A stretch of 64,000 nucleotides of DNA from Croceivirga sp. (GCA_028284665.1 JANQRG010000019.1:124001-188000); one strand, 5' to 3'. Positions 50,688-59,201 are shown, counted from the stretch's first letter. Made by a program: numbers and translations. Notes: a model not told the origin generated them from the sequence alone.

Positions 50688-51665
50688 TTATTCTATTTGT
50701 TCATACACTAATGGTTTTAGGGTTATCTCGTTGTTGGTTTCATTTTGGTTGTAATCAAAATTTATCATGAATGCCAGATCACTGAGGATGGTATCCAAGG
50801 GTTCATTTTGGTAACTTGCTCTGATCCTGGTGGCTAGCAAGGTGGAATCCTGGCAGTTGATCTTGACGTCAAACTTTCGCTCTATTTTCTTGATTACCGT
50901 AACGAACTCCAAGTTTTCAAAGCTCAAAATGTTGTTTCTCCAGGAAGTGCTTTTGTCGGAATCTGTAGTTACTTTAACCATTTTCTCCAATCCCCTGTCA
51001 AATAGGGATTGTTCATTTTTCATCAGGGTGACCTTCGAATTTGATCCGGTATGGGACACTTCCACTTTACCATGCGCAACCGTTACTTTACTTGGTTCAT
51101 TTTCATAACAATACACATCAAAAGCGGTACCCAGCACTTTTATATTCAGCTTACCCGTCTCAATGACAAAAGGCTTTAAGGTATCTCGGGTTACATCAAA
51201 AAATGCGTTGCCTAGCACCTTCACCCGCCTTTCCGTTACCTCAAATTCCTTTGGGTAGCTAATGGACGATCCATTGTTGATCCACACTTTGGTACCATCC
51301 GGCAGAATCACCTCTTTAATTTGTTCCCCGTACGCGACACTTAGCTCCATCCTATCGTTCATGCTGAGCTGTAGGTAGGCAAAAATTGAAACAGCTACCA
51401 GGGCAGCAATACTTGCAGCTATACCCAAGCGGGAGTAACTTTTTGTCTTTTTCGTATCCAGTTGCAGCTCGGCAAAAAGTTGGTGCTTTGCCCGTTGTAG
51501 CTCTTCATCAGCTATCGGACGTTCTTTAGCGTCCTTCCAATGTCCGTACAATAACGTATCAAGATCAGCATCTTTATTTTCAATGGCACGCACCAGTGCT
51601 TTTTTGTCTTCTTTTGAAGCTTTACCTCCTATGTATTTCTTCCAGATTTCCCTGATGGATAGCAT
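50688..51665 (-). CDS. FecR-family anti-sigma factor with DUF4974
   Basis: The 325 residues have a cytoplasmic N-terminal part of about 80 residues (LSIREIWKKYIGGKASKEDKKAL), one transmembrane helix (about 82-102, IAASIAALVAVSIFAYLQL), a FecR domain (GEQIKEVILPDGTKVWINNGSSISYPKEF ... VEVTERRVKVLGNAFFDV) and a C-terminal DUF4974 (LSFENLEFVTVIKKIERKFDVKINCQ). It holds the neighbouring ECF sigma until the STN of the SusC protein signals. Spacing to susC is 101 bases, so the operon may have an internal promoter there. Confidence 0.93.
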   Translation of the reverse strand: MLSIREIWKKYIGGKASKEDKKALVRAIENKDADLDTLLYGHWKDAKERPIADEELQRAKHQLFAELQLDTKKTKSYSRLGIAASIAALVAVSIFAYLQLSMNDRMELSVAYGEQIKEVILPDGTKVWINNGSSISYPKEFEVTERRVKVLGNAFFDVTRDTLKPFVIETGKLNIKVLGTAFDVYCYENEPSKVTVAHGKVEVSHTGSNSKVTLMKNEQSLFDRGLEKMVKVTTDSDKSTSWRNNILSFENLEFVTVIKKIERKFDVKINCQDSTLLATRIRASYQNEPLDTILSDLAFMINFDYNQNETNNEITLKPLVYEQIE

Positions 51666-51771
51666 AAATCACAATTCTTATGTATCTGGTATAGCAAATT
51701 CTTGGCGCCAGCACCCTGAAAAAACAGGTTAACAAATTGTTATGAAGTGGTAATTTTTTGAATTTCAGCCC

Positions 51772-52323
51772 CTAAGAGCAAAAAAAGATGAGAAATAAGG
51801 TCAGGATTTCTAATTCTTTTTTTAAAGTGTTCAGGGCCTTGTTCATGTAATTTTCAACCGTTTTTGGGGTTATGCCCAGGGCTAGGGCTACCTCCTTTGT
51901 GGACATCCCCTGATAACGCTTTAATTCAAAGACCGCTTTGGGTTGGGGAGGTAATTTGTCCAGAGAAGATTTGATCCGTTGCTCCACATAAGGTAGGTCA
52001 ATCAATTGGTCAATGGTTGGGGAAGAATCCTGAATAGTAATTACAGTAGTATTGAGGTCATTGATGATTTCTTTTCGAAGCGCCTTCAGTGCATAGTTTT
52101 TAGCAATCGTAAACAAATACGCATCAAAGGATTTTGTGACGTCCAGGGTTTCTCTCCTGTTCCAAACCGTGATAAAGGTTTCCTGAATAACATCTTCAAT
52201 GTGATGGGTCAGGTGTGTTGCGATTAAAAAGGCCTTGATTTTGGGGTAATAGCGTTCAAAAAGCCTGGAGAAAGCTTTGCTATTCGAATTTTTCAGGCCA
52301 ATTACCAACAGCTTGGTTTCCAT
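51772..52323 (-). CDS. ECF RNA polymerase sigma factor (RpoE/FecI-like)
   Basis: The 183 residues hold region 2 (FERYYPKIKAFLIATHLTHHIEDVIQETFITVWNRRETLD) and region 4 (LPPQPKAVFELKRYQGMSTKEVALALGITPKTVENYMNKALNTLKKEL), the layout of Bacteroidota ECF factors paired with FecR. It directs RNA polymerase to the promoters of the susC/susD-like genes. First gene of the operon; 106 bases separate it from the FecR gene. An unusual hydrophobic tail (ILTLFLIFFCS) ends the protein. Confidence 0.93.
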   Translation of the reverse strand: METKLLVIGLKNSNSKAFSRLFERYYPKIKAFLIATHLTHHIEDVIQETFITVWNRRETLDVTKSFDAYLFTIAKNYALKALRKEIINDLNTTVITIQDSSPTIDQLIDLPYVEQRIKSSLDKLPPQPKAVFELKRYQGMSTKEVALALGITPKTVENYMNKALNTLKKELEILTLFLIFFCS

Positions 52324-52617
52324 CTATTTTCCCTAAAATGTTTTTGGCTATTCTTCCCCGAAAATTAGTAAAAAAGGATGTCGGCCTATCGGAATATCAA
52401 AAACATAACTTTTAATTAATCCCATTACCAAGCTCATCCACTCTATTAGGATATCCATCAAAAAGCTCGTTTCCGTTAACACCATTTATCAATGGTCTCA
52501 GGGATTCAAGGCTTTCACTGGCACAATAACTTTGATTCCGCAAAGCAATGCAAAAATTGGATATATTTTTATCTTTTCAACGGGTTCATCGTAATACATT
52601 TGGAAATAGAATTAACT

Positions 52618-53040
52618 ATGAGGACAATCACCTGGAAATTACATCTGAAATCCGATCCTAAAGCGGTCTTTGGTTTGCTTACTACCGCTGGGGGAAGAAA
52701 AGGATTCTGGGCTGAAAAAGCGGTGGAAGAAAACGGCATAATTCACTTTGTGTTTCCCAATGGCCAAACTTATGATAGTCAAATAACAGGACAGATTCCC
52801 AACAAAGAGCTCTGTTTAGACTATTTTGACAGTTCAGTGAAATTTCTGTTAGCACCTGCAGAAAATTGGGGAACGGACCTTACCCTAATTAATGAGAACG
52901 TGCCTGAAAGTGATTTTGCTGAGGTAAATGCCGGGTGGGTTTCCGTACTGATGAACCTTAAAGCAGTAGCCGACTTTCAATGTGATTTACGGAATCATGA
53001 CCCAAAAAGGACCTGGGATCAAGGGTATGCAGATAATTAG
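52618..53040 (+). CDS. SRPBCC-type protein (AHSA1-like)
   Basis: The 140 residues fit a short helix-grip fold: ITWKLHLKSDPKAVFGLLTTAGGRKGFWAEKAVEENGIIHFVFPNGQTYDSQI, with LLAPAENWGTDLTLINENV as later strands and an end helix (VNAGWVSVLMNLKAVADF). The AHSA1 group binds hydrophobic ligands or assists chaperones; role here unknown. ATG at 52618 starts the domain; upstream in-frame codons from 52492 have no family match. The 294 bases between the sigma gene and this start hold no other gene. Confidence 0.75.
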   Translation: MRTITWKLHLKSDPKAVFGLLTTAGGRKGFWAEKAVEENGIIHFVFPNGQTYDSQITGQIPNKELCLDYFDSSVKFLLAPAENWGTDLTLINENVPESDFAEVNAGWVSVLMNLKAVADFQCDLRNHDPKRTWDQGYADN

Positions 53041-53158
53041 GCAAAAAATACGGTATAGGCCAGTATTCATTGTTTCCTCATACACAAAAGAAAAAAGTAA
53101 CTTTAATCCCAAGCGTTATCAGAACGCCAGATTTACTAACCCAACTGTGCTGTAGCCA

Positions 53159-53929
53159 ATGAAAAAAATACGACCCTATGTACTTGCCGATACCAATTGG
53201 AAACATCTAAAAGAGGCTGATTTTGAATTGGCGGTCCTTCCCTGGGGCGCTACAGAAGCCCATAATTATCATCTTCCCTATTCGACGGATGTTATTGAAG
53301 GAACGGCAATCGCCGAGGAATCCGCGAGAATTGCCTGGGAAAGGGGCGCAAAAGTTATTGTACTACCTACAATTCCCTTTGGGGTGAATACCGGACAATC
53401 GGATATCTATCTGGACATGAACCTCAACCCAAGTACACAGTTCGCTATCCTGAAAGACGTTATTGGCGTACTGGACCGACAAGGGATTACTAAGTTTATG
53501 ATCTTAAACAGCCATGGTGGTAATAATTGGAAATCCATCGTCAGGGAACTTGGTTTATTATTTCCCAATATGTTTCTATGTGTTGGAGAATGGGTGAAAA
53601 CTGTCAACCGTCATGACTTTTTTGATAGTCCCGGAGACCATGCAGATGAAATGGAAACCAGCCTTTTACTTCACCTTGCCCCGGATTTGGTATTGCCGAA
53701 GACCGATTGGGGGGCAGGAAAAGAAAAGAAGAATAAAATAGCGGCCTTTAGGGAAGGTTGGGCCTGGACGGAAAGACCCTGGTCACAAATAAGTGAGGAC
53801 ACAGGAGTCGGTGATCCTGAAGCCGCAACCCAAAAAAAAGGGGAACTCTTCTTTAACGCCATCTGCAACAAGTTAGGTGCACTGTTTTTGGAGATCTCAA
53901 ATGCAGATCCCAACACCCTATATGAATAA
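53159..53929 (+). CDS. Creatininase-family amidohydrolase
   Basis: The 256 residues match the creatininase fold: FELAVLPWGATEAHNYHLPYSTDVIEGTAIAEESARIAWERG holds the glutamate and histidine metal ligands, VLPTIPFGVNTGQ and MILNSHGGNNWKSIVRELG give the SHGGN motif, and DHADEMETSLLLHLAPDLVLP the last glutamate. The family hydrolyses amides such as creatinine, or acts in riboflavin/F420 or mycofactocin routes; none of these is indicated. No signal peptide. It is followed after 15 bases by the gene at 53945. Confidence 0.88.
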   Translation: MKKIRPYVLADTNWKHLKEADFELAVLPWGATEAHNYHLPYSTDVIEGTAIAEESARIAWERGAKVIVLPTIPFGVNTGQSDIYLDMNLNPSTQFAILKDVIGVLDRQGITKFMILNSHGGNNWKSIVRELGLLFPNMFLCVGEWVKTVNRHDFFDSPGDHADEMETSLLLHLAPDLVLPKTDWGAGKEKKNKIAAFREGWAWTERPWSQISEDTGVGDPEAATQKKGELFFNAICNKLGALFLEISNADPNTLYE

Positions 53930-53944
53930 AAATGCTCCACAATA

Positions 53945-54313
53945 ATGGAACTAGAAATAAGGGACTGGATACATCAATTAAATACTTCGGAAAGACCAAA
54001 TTCAGATATCATAGCCTTCCATTTTGGACTTATTGAAAAACCTGAAGGGTATGGCATGTATTTAATAGGTTCAAAAGAGTTTGATGAAAACGATGATGAT
54101 TGGGCATGTAACGCAGATTTTGAACCTAAACGCAAATACTTGGACTTGTCAAATACCGCAACAGGAGGAAAGCAATGGAATGATATTCTTACGGAGGTTA
54201 CTGAACTACTAAAAAAATACTCCCGCTCGGCGCATTTTTCAAGCTCTATATTCTCCGATGCTGTCGCCATTACAACCGGATTTGATGATGGCGATTTAGT
54301 GCGGATCACATAG
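53945..54313 (+). CDS. Unrecognised small acidic protein
   Basis: The 122 residues are soluble and acidic: NSDIIAFHFGLIEKPEGYGMYLIGSKEFDENDDDWACNADFEPKRKYL near the middle and AHFSSSIFSDAVAITTGFDDGDLVRI at the end. The pattern recalls immunity-type proteins of polymorphic toxin systems but no family is recognised and no toxin lies nearby. It starts 15 bases behind the creatininase stop and could share its transcript. Confidence 0.55.
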   Translation: MELEIRDWIHQLNTSERPNSDIIAFHFGLIEKPEGYGMYLIGSKEFDENDDDWACNADFEPKRKYLDLSNTATGGKQWNDILTEVTELLKKYSRSAHFSSSIFSDAVAITTGFDDGDLVRIT

Positions 54314-54397
54314 CGCTGGTTTCCCACTAATAATGATAGGCTACACCTTTGATCCATAGTGAACAACACTTTACCTTAAACTATTCCTCAAAAAAAA

Positions 54398-54443
54398 TTG
54401 CGCAAGTGAAAACTTGCTTATATATTTGCAAGTAAATACTTGC
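54398..54443 (+). promoter_or_regulatory. Self-regulating promoter of the ArsR gene with two operators
   Basis: TTG at 54398-54400, 20 bases, then TATATTTG at 54421-54428 form a typical Bacteroidota -33/-7 promoter. Two identical palindromes GCAAGT-N4-ACTTGC lie at 54402-54417, between the two boxes, and at 54428-54443, overlapping the end of the -7 box. Their centres are 26 bases apart. Seen directly; binding by the ArsR protein encoded at 54460 is inferred. Confidence 0.8.
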
Positions 54444-54459
54444 GTATTAAACTGTATTC

Positions 54460-54789
54460 ATGAAAAGAGATGTGTTTAATGCTATAGCTGATCCTACGAG
54501 AAGGAGTATTCTGCTCTCCCTGACCAATGCATCGCAAAACGTCAATACCCTTGCAGACAAGTTTGATATGACGCGGCAGGCGGTATCCTTACATATTAAG
54601 TACCTCCAGGAGTGTGGGGTGATCACTATAAAAAAAGAAGGCCGGGAGAGGTATTGCAATCTTGAAGTAGAAAAGCTCGCCGAAGTTGCCGATTGGTTGG
54701 AGCCTTTCAGAAAGATGTGGGCAGGAAAACTCGATCTACTGGAAGAGCTATTGGACGAATTACAGGCTACCCCTAAAAAGGAACTATAG
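54460..54789 (+). CDS. ArsR-family winged-helix repressor
   Basis: The 109 residues are a compact ArsR-type winged helix: VFNAIADPTRRSILLSLTNASQNVNTLADKFDMTRQAVSLHIKYLQECGVITIKKEGRERYCNLEVEKLAEVADWLEPFRKMW. There is no metal-site cysteine cluster (no CxC), so it belongs to the non-metal group that commonly partners SRPBCC genes, as here: the SRPBCC gene starts 12 bases downstream. Two palindromes in its promoter point to autorepression. Confidence 0.9.
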   Translation: MKRDVFNAIADPTRRSILLSLTNASQNVNTLADKFDMTRQAVSLHIKYLQECGVITIKKEGRERYCNLEVEKLAEVADWLEPFRKMWAGKLDLLEELLDELQATPKKEL

Positions 54790-54801
54790 AACAATAGTAC
54801 A

Positions 54802-55242
54802 ATGGAACAGCAACCCCTGGTACTGGAACGAGAATTCAATGCGCCCATAGACCTCGTATGGCGCGCCATTACCGAAAAAGAGCTCATGAAAAAATGGTAT
54901 TTCGATATCGCTGATTTCAAACCTGAAGTGGGCTTCAAGTTTCAATTTGAGGGTGGACAGGAAGACAAGCGTTATGTGCATTTATGTGAGGTTTTAGAAG
55001 TAATTCCACAGAAAAAACTAAAGTATTCCTGGAGGTATGAAGGTTACGAAGGACTTTCCTTTGTTACGTTTGAACTATCATCCGTAGGTGAAAAGACCAG
55101 AGTACAACTCATCCATGAAGGCCTGGAAAGCTTTACACACCCGGATTTTGCTCGTGAAAACTTTGTGGGCGGATGGAATTACCTGATCCACGAGTCCTTA
55201 AAGCAGTACCTGGAAAATGGCAAAGCACTTAGATACTGGTAG
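54802..55242 (+). CDS. SRPBCC/AHSA1-type protein, partner of ArsR gene
   Basis: The 146 residues are a typical AHSA1-like domain: LVLEREFNAPIDLVWRAITEKELMKKWYFDIADFKPEVGFKFQFEGG, LEVIPQKKLKYSWRYEGYEGLSFVTFELSSVGEKTRVQLIHEGLE, and an end helix near FVGGWNYLIHESLKQYLENG. Such ArsR-SRPBCC pairs are widespread; ligand unknown. Only 12 bases follow the ArsR stop, so they form one operon under the palindromic promoter. Confidence 0.88.
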   Translation: MEQQPLVLEREFNAPIDLVWRAITEKELMKKWYFDIADFKPEVGFKFQFEGGQEDKRYVHLCEVLEVIPQKKLKYSWRYEGYEGLSFVTFELSSVGEKTRVQLIHEGLESFTHPDFARENFVGGWNYLIHESLKQYLENGKALRYW

Positions 55243-55370
55243 AAAGGAAAATAATGGATACAGTACTAGGGTAAAGTAGTTCCAAAGAAGGGTATCCCTG
55301 GTTATCCGCAAGAATTCATCCTACTTCAAGCTGCTAAAGTGGCACATTGAACAACGAAAATAACCACACT

Positions 55371-55925
55371 ATGAAATATATAAAGTATGTTCTTGGAGGT
55401 ATCCTCATCCTGGTCCTCGGATTTTTCCTTGCCGGGGTGATCAAACCTGATCTGTCTTACGAATGTGAAATCCTCGTTGAAAAGCCCCTTGCGGAATCCT
55501 GGGCGGTCACCCAGGATGAAGCGAAACTATCGGAGTGGTTGCCCGGACTTCAAAAGATCGAACAGGTGAGTGGTACTCCAGGTACTGTCGGAGCTGTAAC
55601 TGATGTTTATTTTGATGCCAATGGAGAGGAGATGGTGATCCGGGAAACGATTACAGAGCTGGTACCAAATGAATCCATAGCAATGTCCTATACGTCAGAC
55701 TTTATGAACATGGAGTACAAAATGACCATGACTCCCTTCAATGGGAAAACCCAGATCAGCTCAAGTACCACCGCTGTGGGAAACGGAATGCTCTCAAGAT
55801 CAATTATGGCTTTTATGGGCGGCTCTATTAGCGCTCAGGAAAAGACGAATCTCAGTAATCTCAAGAAAACGATTGAACAAAATACAAAGGACTATTTTCG
55901 TGCCGAACAAGAAGTGATTGAGTAA
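55371..55925 (+). CDS. Membrane-anchored SRPBCC-type protein
   Basis: The 184 residues have one N-terminal transmembrane segment (VLGGILILVLGFFLAGV) and an exported SRPBCC-like domain: SYECEILVEKPLAESWAVTQDEAKLSEWLPGLQKIEQVSGTPGTVGAVTDV, IRETITELVPNESIAMSYTSDFMNMEYKMTMTPFNGKTQISSSTTAVGNG. Ligand and role unknown. ATG at 55371 begins the anchor; a TTG at 55347 is in frame. About 130 bases behind the previous SRPBCC gene; it could belong to the same operon. Confidence 0.8.
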   Translation: MKYIKYVLGGILILVLGFFLAGVIKPDLSYECEILVEKPLAESWAVTQDEAKLSEWLPGLQKIEQVSGTPGTVGAVTDVYFDANGEEMVIRETITELVPNESIAMSYTSDFMNMEYKMTMTPFNGKTQISSSTTAVGNGMLSRSIMAFMGGSISAQEKTNLSNLKKTIEQNTKDYFRAEQEVIE

Positions 55926-55956
55926 AACGAAGACTAAATTTTTGCTTGAAACGACG

Positions 55957-56409
55957 ATGAAAATTCTATCAATACGAGAAAATCCCAAGTACAAAGAGGT
56001 GGCGATACACTATTTTCAACAACGCTGGAAAAGCGTTTGGCCTATAATTTACGAGGACTGCATTACGCATTGTATTCATGCAAGGAACGATTTACCCCAA
56101 TGGTATTTGCTGGAAAAAGAAGAAACCATAATTGGCGGTGCAGGACTGATCACCAACGATTTCATTAGCCGCGGAGATCTTTATCCTTGGCTGAGTGCAC
56201 TGTTCATTGACGAAAAAGAAAGAGGCAATGCCTATGGGGTAGTATTGATGAATAAGGCAAAACAGGATGCCAAAAAATTCGGGTATGACTATCTGTATTT
56301 GTGCACCCAGCACATCGGGTATTACGAAAAATATGGGTTTGAGTATATTGGACAGGGATATCATCCGTGGCAGGAGGCTTCCAGGATTTATCAAATTCAA
56401 TTGAAATGA
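55957..56409 (+). CDS. GNAT-family N-acetyltransferase
   Basis: The 150 residues fit a GNAT: REN..YKEVAIHYFQQRWKSVWPIIYEDCITH near the start, LPQWYLLEKEETIIGGAGLITNDFISRGDLYPWLSALFIDEKERGNAYGVVLMNKAKQDAKKFGYDYLYLCTQHIGYYEKYGFEYIG, with ERGNAYG as a slightly unusual acetyl-CoA loop (GNAYG instead of GxGxG). Acceptor unknown. Its stop overlaps the start of the next gene by four bases (ATGA), so the two are translated together. Confidence 0.85.
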   Translation: MKILSIRENPKYKEVAIHYFQQRWKSVWPIIYEDCITHCIHARNDLPQWYLLEKEETIIGGAGLITNDFISRGDLYPWLSALFIDEKERGNAYGVVLMNKAKQDAKKFGYDYLYLCTQHIGYYEKYGFEYIGQGYHPWQEASRIYQIQLK

Positions 56410-56987
56410 AAATCAAAACACATCCCTTACAACTTTTCTCCGAATGGTTCCAGGAAGAAATGACCCTGACAAAAGTTCAGATCCCCTCTGCCGTCTGTTT
56501 ATCTACTAACGGCATAGACGGTTTTCCAAATGCACGATTTGTTTCCTTCAAAGAATTACGCAACGATACCTTTATAATTACCGGCCCGTTGAATTCCAGA
56601 AAAGGTGTTGAAATTGAAAGTAATGCTAACGTCGCCCTGACCTTTTGGTGGACCGAAACAGAACGACAAATCAGAATTCAGGGGGTAGCAACAAAAATAT
56701 CCGAACAACTTGCGGACAACTACTTCAATGAGCGCGATGCATATTCCCAGGCTGTATCCTTAATTTGTGAGCAAGGAAAAGAAATTGACAATCTGGAACT
56801 ACTTGAAAAGCAAGTTGCAGAAAGAGTAGCCGAAAAGACCAAGATCACAAGACCAAAAAACTGGGGTGGATTTGGTATTACACCCATACGAATTGAATTC
56901 ATGGAATTTAAAAAAAACCGGTTTCACGATAGAAAACATTACCAAAAAGACAATGACACATGGATCCTAAACCAAATTCAACCGTAA
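56406..56987 (+). CDS. Pyridoxamine 5'-phosphate oxidase family (PdxH-like)
   Basis: The 193 residues match the PdxH flavin-binding barrel: FSEWFQEEMTLTKVQIPSAVCLSTNGIDGFPNARFVSFKELRNDTFIITG for FMN binding, VALTFWWTETERQIRIQGVATKIS, and the C-terminal NWGGFGITPIRIEFMEFKKNRFHDRKHYQKDNDTW with the RFHDR signature. True PdxH makes pyridoxal phosphate; the protein is slightly shorter than usual (about 210), and a second, paralogous enzyme elsewhere cannot be excluded. ATG at 56406 overlaps the GNAT stop. I do not assign pdxH firmly. Confidence 0.85.
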   Translation: MKIKTHPLQLFSEWFQEEMTLTKVQIPSAVCLSTNGIDGFPNARFVSFKELRNDTFIITGPLNSRKGVEIESNANVALTFWWTETERQIRIQGVATKISEQLADNYFNERDAYSQAVSLICEQGKEIDNLELLEKQVAERVAEKTKITRPKNWGGFGITPIRIEFMEFKKNRFHDRKHYQKDNDTWILNQIQP

Positions 56988-57076
56988 AAGGCCAAAGCAA
57001 ACTTTTGGTGGTATCACCGCTCCAAATGAAAGCAGTACTTTTATCATGGTTGTGATGTAATCATCCGAAACAGGCT

Positions 57077-57619
57077 ATGGAGGTATTACGATTTGTTGCT
57101 GTGGACCGATCAAATTGGAGGGACTTGGAACAGCTATTTGAGAGCAAGGGTGGGCCACATAACTGTTGGTGCATGGTATGGCGGAATATGGTTAATGGAG
57201 GAGACCGATCCAATAAAATGGACAAGAAAGCATCCCTTAAAAGTTATGTTGACAACGAACTTCCTATCGGTCTTCTTTGCTATCGACATTCCGAACCTAT
57301 AGCCTGGTGTTCCGTTGCACCCAGAAATTCGTATAGGGAACTACATGGAGAAAGCACCATACAAGGAGTATGGGCACTGGTTTGCTTCTTTATAAAAAAG
57401 GAGTATCGAGAAACGGGGATGGTACAGCTTCTAATTCACGAAGCGGAAAAATATGCCGGGAAAAATGGGGCACAATATCTTGAGGCCTATCCGGTCGATA
57501 CCGGGTCTCCGAGCTATCGATTTATGGGATACAAATCGACATTTGAAAAATTAGGTTTCAACTTCCGGCACAAGGTCGGAAAACGGAGGAACGTGATGGT
57601 TAAGCAATTACAGCAATAA
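57077..57619 (+). CDS. GNAT-family N-acetyltransferase
   Basis: The 180 residues fit a GNAT with a distinctive GGPHNCWCMVWRN near residue 25, seen in a group of uncharacterised acetyltransferases, followed by DNELPIGLLCYRHSEPIAWCSVAPRNSYREL and WALVCFFIKKEYRETGMVQLLIHEAEKYAGKNGAQYLEAYPVDTG, where YRETGMV replaces the usual RGxGxG loop. Acceptor unknown. The next gene starts 16 bases downstream, so the two may share a transcript. Confidence 0.82.
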   Translation: MEVLRFVAVDRSNWRDLEQLFESKGGPHNCWCMVWRNMVNGGDRSNKMDKKASLKSYVDNELPIGLLCYRHSEPIAWCSVAPRNSYRELHGESTIQGVWALVCFFIKKEYRETGMVQLLIHEAEKYAGKNGAQYLEAYPVDTGSPSYRFMGYKSTFEKLGFNFRHKVGKRRNVMVKQLQQ

Positions 57620-57635
57620 AAAAACAGCTAAACAA

Positions 57636-58232
57636 ATGGGCAGGCCTGATTTTGAAAACATTACCTCCGGAGCGGAATTCAATACGTGGTATTGGTTGAA
57701 AGAAGAGATGGTAGCGATTTGCAAAAATGCCGGCTTACCTGCAAATGGGCGAAAGTTTGAATTACGCGACCGGATCATGTATGCTTTGGACAACAACGGG
57801 AAACTGAGGCAACAGGCTAAACCGAAAAAGCAATCGAAATTCAATTGGGTGAAAGCCACCCTGACGCCAGAGACCGTTATCACGGATAACATTTCATTCG
57901 GCCCCAATTTTAGAAACTTTATGAAACATCAAATAGGAGATAAATTCTCCTGTCACAGCGACTTTATGGATTGGGTGAAAGCCAACGAGGGTAAAACACT
58001 GGCTAAAGCCGTCGAACAGTGGTTTGCTCTTGAAGCAAGAAAGGAAAATCCTCAATTCAAAAGGGATATTGCCGATAATAATATGTTTAATCAATACACC
58101 CGGGATTTTCTTGATGCCTACCCGAAAAAAAACCTTAAAGATGCCCGCAAATACTGGCTGCTAAAAAAAGCACTTCCTATGCAAAATGGATTCGTACGAT
58201 TTGAAAAAACCGACCTGGATTTGGAGGGTTAA
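57636..58232 (+). CDS. SAP-domain and DUF6434-domain protein
   Basis: The 198 residues start with a SAP-like helix-extended-loop-helix (YWLKEEMVAICKNAGLPANGRKFELRDRIMYALDNNG, about residues 18-58), a basic linker, and a DUF6434-type region (FNWVKATLTPETVITDNISFGPNFRNFMKHQIGDKFSCHSDFMDWVKANEGKTLAKAVEQWFAL, about residues 70-135). SAP domains bind AT-rich DNA, so nucleic-acid binding is likely; DUF6434 is of unknown role. Possibly cotranscribed with the GNAT before it. The 249 bases after it hold no convincing gene. Confidence 0.78.
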   Translation: MGRPDFENITSGAEFNTWYWLKEEMVAICKNAGLPANGRKFELRDRIMYALDNNGKLRQQAKPKKQSKFNWVKATLTPETVITDNISFGPNFRNFMKHQIGDKFSCHSDFMDWVKANEGKTLAKAVEQWFALEARKENPQFKRDIADNNMFNQYTRDFLDAYPKKNLKDARKYWLLKKALPMQNGFVRFEKTDLDLEG

Positions 58233-58481
58233 CCAACAATTGCGCGGATTTCCACAATATTCCTTTTATCCCAGCCAAGTAGTGGAAGTTCACTTTTTTC
58301 TGGAAATGCAAGGGGGGTTTTATTTCTCTAGTACTATAGAAAATAGGGTTAAAGTCCTGGTGCATTTGGAAAAGGAACGCCGTAATAGGAGCATTGCGCA
58401 TTACCACAAATTGTAATCCAAACGGGATTTTTCATAGCAATCATTTCCCTAAGGCCAATGTCCGTTCCGACGTTCCGAGTC

Positions 58482-58709
58482 CTATACCTGTGGTACACCT
58501 TTTAAGCGCTTATCAATTTTCCGCTTCTTCTCTGTAATCCTCTTCATGATATCCATCAAAGCCACATCCTTGGTTTTTTTATATATTTCGTTTATGGCCA
58601 GCACCAGACTTTTGGCTTGTCTGGACGCCTTTACACGATCACTTGTCGACATGTGACTCATTTTCATTTTTTCAAAGTCTTCCACTTCTAATGCCAAATG
58701 TTGATTCAT
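58482..58709 (-). CDS. Small helical protein of unknown function
   Basis: The 75 residues are almost fully helical and very basic at the end: DFEKMKMSHMSTSDRVKASRQAKSLVLAINEIYKKTKDVALMDIMKRITEKKRKIDKRLKG. No family recognised. The start codon lies directly next to an inverted repeat (TGTTTAAT-N14-ATTAAACA, 58713-58742) that occurs in the same form before the next gene; both may answer one regulator. The short length is compensated by that control region. Confidence 0.6.
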   Translation of the reverse strand: MNQHLALEVEDFEKMKMSHMSTSDRVKASRQAKSLVLAINEIYKKTKDVALMDIMKRITEKKRKIDKRLKGVPQV

Positions 58710-58712
58710 TTT

Positions 58713-58742
58713 TGTTTAATTAATTTCATTATTTATTAAACA
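58713..58742. promoter_or_regulatory. TGTTTAAT-N14-ATTAAACA inverted repeat, copy 1
   Basis: Perfect 8-base arms with a 14-base spacer, three bases from the start codon of the small gene at 58709. The same motif with the same spacing recurs at 59202-59237. Confidence 0.65.
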
Positions 58743-58824
58743 GATGTATTTTTTGCCAATGGTTGCTTCGCAACGCGTACAAATGTCGATAACTTTTATG
58801 TTGTTCGTCATACAAAACGCTACC

Positions 58825-59172
58825 TTACCAATCATTCGACCATTTCAACTCCGCACGGTAATAATGAATATCCTCGCGATTTTCCTTTAACGTAATAGCG
58901 TGATTCACCAACTCATAGCGGAAAGAAATCCCAGCAAACCTGTTTTTAACGGTGCTGATGTATTCCTTAATAATAAAGATGAGATCTTGACTCCAAACCG
59001 CAAATGAAGCCGTAAGTCGTTGCCTATCCTGACAGACATCGGGATACATTTTTATCACCACAGGAGGTCGCAAATGTCCATTTAATTGTCTTTGCCATGC
59101 CTCCCTGAAGTTGTAGGTGATGGTTATACGATGATCATTGATGGTTAATCGTTGTACGTACTTACTATGCAT
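58825..59172 (-). CDS. Unrecognised small soluble protein
   Basis: The 115 residues (from ATG 59172) are rich in Arg, His and Tyr: KYVQRLTINDHRITITYNFREAWQRQLNGHLRPPVVIKMYPDVCQD, then ASFAVWSQDLIFIIKEYISTVKNRFAGISFRYELVNHAITLKENREDIHYY. No family recognised; no signal or membrane segment. An ATG at 59184 is in frame. Inverted repeat copy 2 lies 30 bases upstream, and the neighbouring minus-strand gene has the same motif, so coregulation is likely. Confidence 0.55.
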   Translation of the reverse strand: MHSKYVQRLTINDHRITITYNFREAWQRQLNGHLRPPVVIKMYPDVCQDRQRLTASFAVWSQDLIFIIKEYISTVKNRFAGISFRYELVNHAITLKENREDIHYYRAELKWSNDW

Positions 59173-59201
59173 TTTTTTATGCAAAGGTAAGCATGAATCC
59201 T

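Noticed and set aside
53041-54459. Extension of the cassette array into the creatininase/ArsR region
   Set aside because: CTCCACAATAATGG and similar strings recall R'' blocks, but no start-to-end complementarity was found for these genes and they sit in normal operons.
58186-58416. 76-codon frame after the SAP-domain gene, plus strand
   Set aside because: It overlaps the end of the SAP/DUF6434 gene in another frame, and a similar frame exists on the opposite strand; no family features.
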